A stretch of DNA of 61,930 bases from 13-2-20CM-68-14 sp046733295 (GTDB lineage Bacteria; Actinomycetota; Thermoleophilia; Gaiellales; Gaiellaceae). Location of the stretch: positions 1 through 61,930 of the forward strand of contig JBKPOY010000014.1 in NCBI GenBank assembly GCA_046733295.1. Reading direction: 5' to 3'. Below, piece by piece: positions 61,201 through 61,930 of the stretch (its first letter is position 1; each line of letters starts with the position of its first letter). Position numbers and translations under genes: made by a program. A model generated the notes under the pieces. It had not been told where the DNA came from and did not search any database. It worked only from the letters and a program-made list of their open reading frames with translations.

Positions 61201-61602
61201 TCCGGGTACAACGCGGCGACGCCGACGACTCCCGGCCACGTGTTCGAGGTCATGGAGAACGGCTCGCTGCCGGGTTCGGGAGTGTTCACGAACCTGAACG
61301 TCGAGAGCGGCACGACCGCGTACCCGACCCCGTTCTCCGACGGTGACCTGCCGGTGAGCGACGTCGTCCGCGACGACGCGAACCACGACCTGTACGTCTC
61401 GACGGACTTCGGCGTCCTCCGCGGTGACGCGGACGGCAAGGGCGGCTGGCACGTCACGTCCGGCATGCCACGCTACGAAGTCATGCATCTCGAGATCCAG
61501 CCGTCGTCGCGGGTTCCCACCTGCCGCGGCGGCCACGGCTGCAAGAAGATGCTCTTCGCTGCAACGCATTCGCAGGGCATCTGGAGGATGCGGCTGCACT
61601 AG
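58243..61602 (+). CDS. RHH DNA-binding domain fused in frame to exported beta-propeller B
   Basis: One uninterrupted frame, 1119 residues from TTG 58243. Residues 4-45 form an Arc-type ribbon-helix-helix domain: strand VYRFLLR, helix QELRQRLSESAAR, turn SGRS, helix LNSELVHRLERSY. A basic linker (to about 75) precedes a membrane segment at about 76-96, then an Asp-box propeller paralogous to the protein at 52775 (STDGGNHW, STDGGNTF, ASDGGVIRTSG, MGGTQDNGTW). An internal ATG at 58447 with a strong ribosome binding site (GGAGGGAGAGGAAG) could make the 1051-residue propeller alone. The basic residues favour N-inside topology, so the DNA-binding domain would be cytoplasmic. Confidence 0.7.
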   Translation: MPGEVYRFLLRMPQELRQRLSESAARSGRSLNSELVHRLERSYRRSPIRVTAELASSALGFFEGGRGRMLRPRYRALIAAAIPAAAAIALVLALTGGAGPAKIAPNAAKAAALSAEETAGEGPSGGYEAYVSAQRTYPANVIPPAVVARAESTFENIAAKDSSKGDPGGKGHNWRFFGPRKYATQPGVTAFSGATNNTASRTVALVADPGCNKYRCKLWAGVSGGGVWVTQNAVATDPEWKQLSPEDLDQNSVGTLVLDPTDKKQDTLYLGTGEGNRCSSGCEAGVGIYKSTDGGNHWKKLNAACVSNAVYACINPGKNSFLGRGINGIVIDPRNSKHIFVGSAQAVRGLSHTIGNGGTTRLEPGANAPGLYESTDGGNTFTEVWNGSIPGGFGVTDVGLDPLNLDTVYAAAFDAGAWRRDAGAAQTAFQQVFAPQFNQGAGIDRTMFALTVKNGKTRIYLTDGTSNANGPQDPLASNFWRTDNANQPAAALLASQAAGATPPNPATHTFPAVYTGWQKLTSQDPTNPYFATDDFCWAQCWYDQDVYTPAGRPDTVYVIGANQYGEQPCNTKGVGCGNGRSNGREVLYSNTAGDPDGQANLRTFTDLSYDAQDTPAPWCAYEPYGLTFCLRAPNGIHPDQHEIVINPGNPTQIFEASDGGVIRTSGSFADISSQCTEPGRNGGGPIAATDLPACQRLLSRVPSELAHIDKKLGSTLQFINVAINPFNANEVMGGTQDNGTWSNIGGARNTWPQIIYGDGGNAGYDASNPTWRFNEFTSGFSDSNFRNGDPERWVVTSAPITRSGEGPAFYWPQIGDPNPATDTHPIYSGAKHVWRTWAFGAGTPTTAGPQDTTPNIADYEANCPEFVTPGTLLGCGDYRPMGGPYCDGVAATPAPSCINQPGDLTGTVYGADRGGGSMSFLARDGADHGTLWAATSAGRIFVTHNADAVDPTNVLWHRIDNSTSPTRFPSGIYVDPANTGHAWVTYSGYNAATPTTPGHVFEVMENGSLPGSGVFTNLNVESGTTAYPTPFSDGDLPVSDVVRDDANHDLYVSTDFGVLRGDADGKGGWHVTSGMPRYEVMHLEIQPSSRVPTCRGGHGCKKMLFAATHSQGIWRMRLH
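58447..61602 (+). CDS. Exported beta-propeller protein B from internal start (alternative product)
   Basis: ATG 58447 gives MLRPRYR followed by a hydrophobic signal/anchor of about 20 residues and the propeller, mirroring the MKRWR signal of protein A. The purine-rich ribosome binding site ends 3 nt before the ATG. If this is the main start, the upstream RHH region is either a separate overlapping gene without its own stop or an N-terminal extension made only on full-length translation. Both products are listed because the sequence cannot decide. Confidence 0.65.
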   Translation: MLRPRYRALIAAAIPAAAAIALVLALTGGAGPAKIAPNAAKAAALSAEETAGEGPSGGYEAYVSAQRTYPANVIPPAVVARAESTFENIAAKDSSKGDPGGKGHNWRFFGPRKYATQPGVTAFSGATNNTASRTVALVADPGCNKYRCKLWAGVSGGGVWVTQNAVATDPEWKQLSPEDLDQNSVGTLVLDPTDKKQDTLYLGTGEGNRCSSGCEAGVGIYKSTDGGNHWKKLNAACVSNAVYACINPGKNSFLGRGINGIVIDPRNSKHIFVGSAQAVRGLSHTIGNGGTTRLEPGANAPGLYESTDGGNTFTEVWNGSIPGGFGVTDVGLDPLNLDTVYAAAFDAGAWRRDAGAAQTAFQQVFAPQFNQGAGIDRTMFALTVKNGKTRIYLTDGTSNANGPQDPLASNFWRTDNANQPAAALLASQAAGATPPNPATHTFPAVYTGWQKLTSQDPTNPYFATDDFCWAQCWYDQDVYTPAGRPDTVYVIGANQYGEQPCNTKGVGCGNGRSNGREVLYSNTAGDPDGQANLRTFTDLSYDAQDTPAPWCAYEPYGLTFCLRAPNGIHPDQHEIVINPGNPTQIFEASDGGVIRTSGSFADISSQCTEPGRNGGGPIAATDLPACQRLLSRVPSELAHIDKKLGSTLQFINVAINPFNANEVMGGTQDNGTWSNIGGARNTWPQIIYGDGGNAGYDASNPTWRFNEFTSGFSDSNFRNGDPERWVVTSAPITRSGEGPAFYWPQIGDPNPATDTHPIYSGAKHVWRTWAFGAGTPTTAGPQDTTPNIADYEANCPEFVTPGTLLGCGDYRPMGGPYCDGVAATPAPSCINQPGDLTGTVYGADRGGGSMSFLARDGADHGTLWAATSAGRIFVTHNADAVDPTNVLWHRIDNSTSPTRFPSGIYVDPANTGHAWVTYSGYNAATPTTPGHVFEVMENGSLPGSGVFTNLNVESGTTAYPTPFSDGDLPVSDVVRDDANHDLYVSTDFGVLRGDADGKGGWHVTSGMPRYEVMHLEIQPSSRVPTCRGGHGCKKMLFAATHSQGIWRMRLH

Positions 61603-61625
61603 CCGTCATCCTTCGACGCTTCGAC

Positions 61626-61652
61626 GGAGGGGCCGCCTTGGGCGGCCCCTCC
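61626..61652 (+). terminator. Terminator hairpin after propeller B
   Basis: Twelve-bp stem GGAGGGGCCGCC/GGCGGCCCCTCC with a TTG loop. The stem also faces the convergent partial gene ending at 61657, so it may stop transcripts from both sides. Confidence 0.8.
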
Positions 61653-61656
61653 GCTT

Positions 61657-61930
61657 TCAGGAGTTAGCCCAGGCGACGACCGCCGCCGCGATTCCGACGC
61701 CGAGCGCGATCAGAAGACCGACGGCGAGCCACGGCCCACCTCCGTCGCTCTCGTGCGCGGGCGCCGTCTCACGCGCCGCGCTCGAGAATCCGAACGTGTA
61801 ACGCGTCGACGTCGTCCCGATCGGATCGGGGTTCGCGAGGAAGGTCCGAAACTGCACCGCGAGCGCCGATTCGACCAGTCGCCGGGCCGCGACCGCGACG
61901 GCGTCTCGCCCCAGGCCGCCGCGCGAGGCC
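61657..61930 (-). CDS. C-terminal part of a membrane-anchored protein (partial)
   Basis: A reading frame enters from the right edge and ends at 61657. About 90 residues are visible: an alpha-helical DAVAVAARRLVESALAVQF stretch, a polar region (ANPDPIGTTSTRYTFGFSS and a Glu/Ala/His-rich linker) and a C-terminal membrane helix (WLAVGLLIALGVGIAAAVVAW) followed by only three residues (ANS). The layout fits an extracytoplasmic protein held by a C-terminal anchor. No family is recognised; the start lies outside the window. Confidence 0.6.
   Translation of the reverse strand, partial: ASRGGLGRDAVAVAARRLVESALAVQFRTFLANPDPIGTTSTRYTFGFSSAARETAPAHESDGGGPWLAVGLLIALGVGIAAAVVAWANS

Noticed and set aside
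59050..61599. A long open minus-strand frame (about 849 codons) opposite propeller gene B
   Set aside because: Same antisense effect as above; no motifs, and composition dominated by Arg and Val.

Overview
The window is GC-rich, gene-dense DNA from a chromosome. The likely source is a deep-branching actinobacterium of the Thermoleophilia type (Gaiellales or Solirubrobacterales). That is an inference from base composition, GTG starts, a complete 14-gene nuo operon, a UbiA/MqnP-like prenyltransferase and several actinobacterial orphan families; no 16S gene is present. Adjacent genes very often overlap as NTGA (GTGA, ATGA, TTGA and apparently CTGA). Many operon-leading genes carry a TANNNT box only 6-8 nt before the start codon, which suggests frequent leaderless transcription.

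Layout. 1-2.0 kb: end of otsA, then moaC-moaB-prenyltransferase. 2.1-11.9 kb: a phosphoesterase with ccmA-ccmB; convergent ccmE-ccmF; then a tight ccmC-ccmD-hemA-hemC-GFA-hemD operon joining cytochrome c maturation (System I) to tetrapyrrole synthesis; then a SAM hydrolase and a methyltransferase. 11.9-12.35 kb: tRNA-Phe(GAA), whose 3' half and downstream hairpin are duplicated, with two copies of a palindromic element. 12.35-35.2 kb: housekeeping and orphan genes, including a receiver protein divergent from arginase, OsmC-RarA, an M20 peptidase, NAD salvage (PncB and a nicotinamidase-like enzyme), a compact FtsH, methylmalonyl-CoA epimerase, an ECF sigma factor, a compact YchF, a YhaM-like nuclease, Mrp, and a five-gene minus-strand operon (UPF0173, a small protein, DUF1028, two cupin-TPR proteins). 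35.2-49.4 kb: nuoA-N on the minus strand. 49.6-52.6 kb: ErpA-type Fe-S carrier, YumC-type ferredoxin-NADP reductase, a small zinc-ribbon protein, fumarase.

52.6-61.6 kb is a locus for exported proteins: two paralogous Asp-box beta-propeller proteins flank a degraded lipoprotein gene and a subtilisin-like protease, most units ending in a strong hairpin terminator. The most unusual feature is here. The second propeller is preceded, in the same uninterrupted reading frame, by an Arc-type ribbon-helix-helix (RHH) DNA-binding domain. The frame predicts RHH, then a positively charged stretch, a membrane segment and an outside propeller. Both propeller genes have promoters with the same 10-bp palindrome, GTGATATCAC, plus further GATATC-like sites about three to four helical turns away; at the RHH promoter one of these overlaps the -35 box. 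This looks like an autoregulated, possibly membrane-tethered, regulator and effector pair.

Short palindromic repeats of several kinds are scattered between genes: a 53-bp hairpin repeat (two copies), GGGGTCTGACCCC (two), GGGGACAGTCCCC (one), the tRNA-flanking palindrome (two), and a compound dyad upstream of ftsH.
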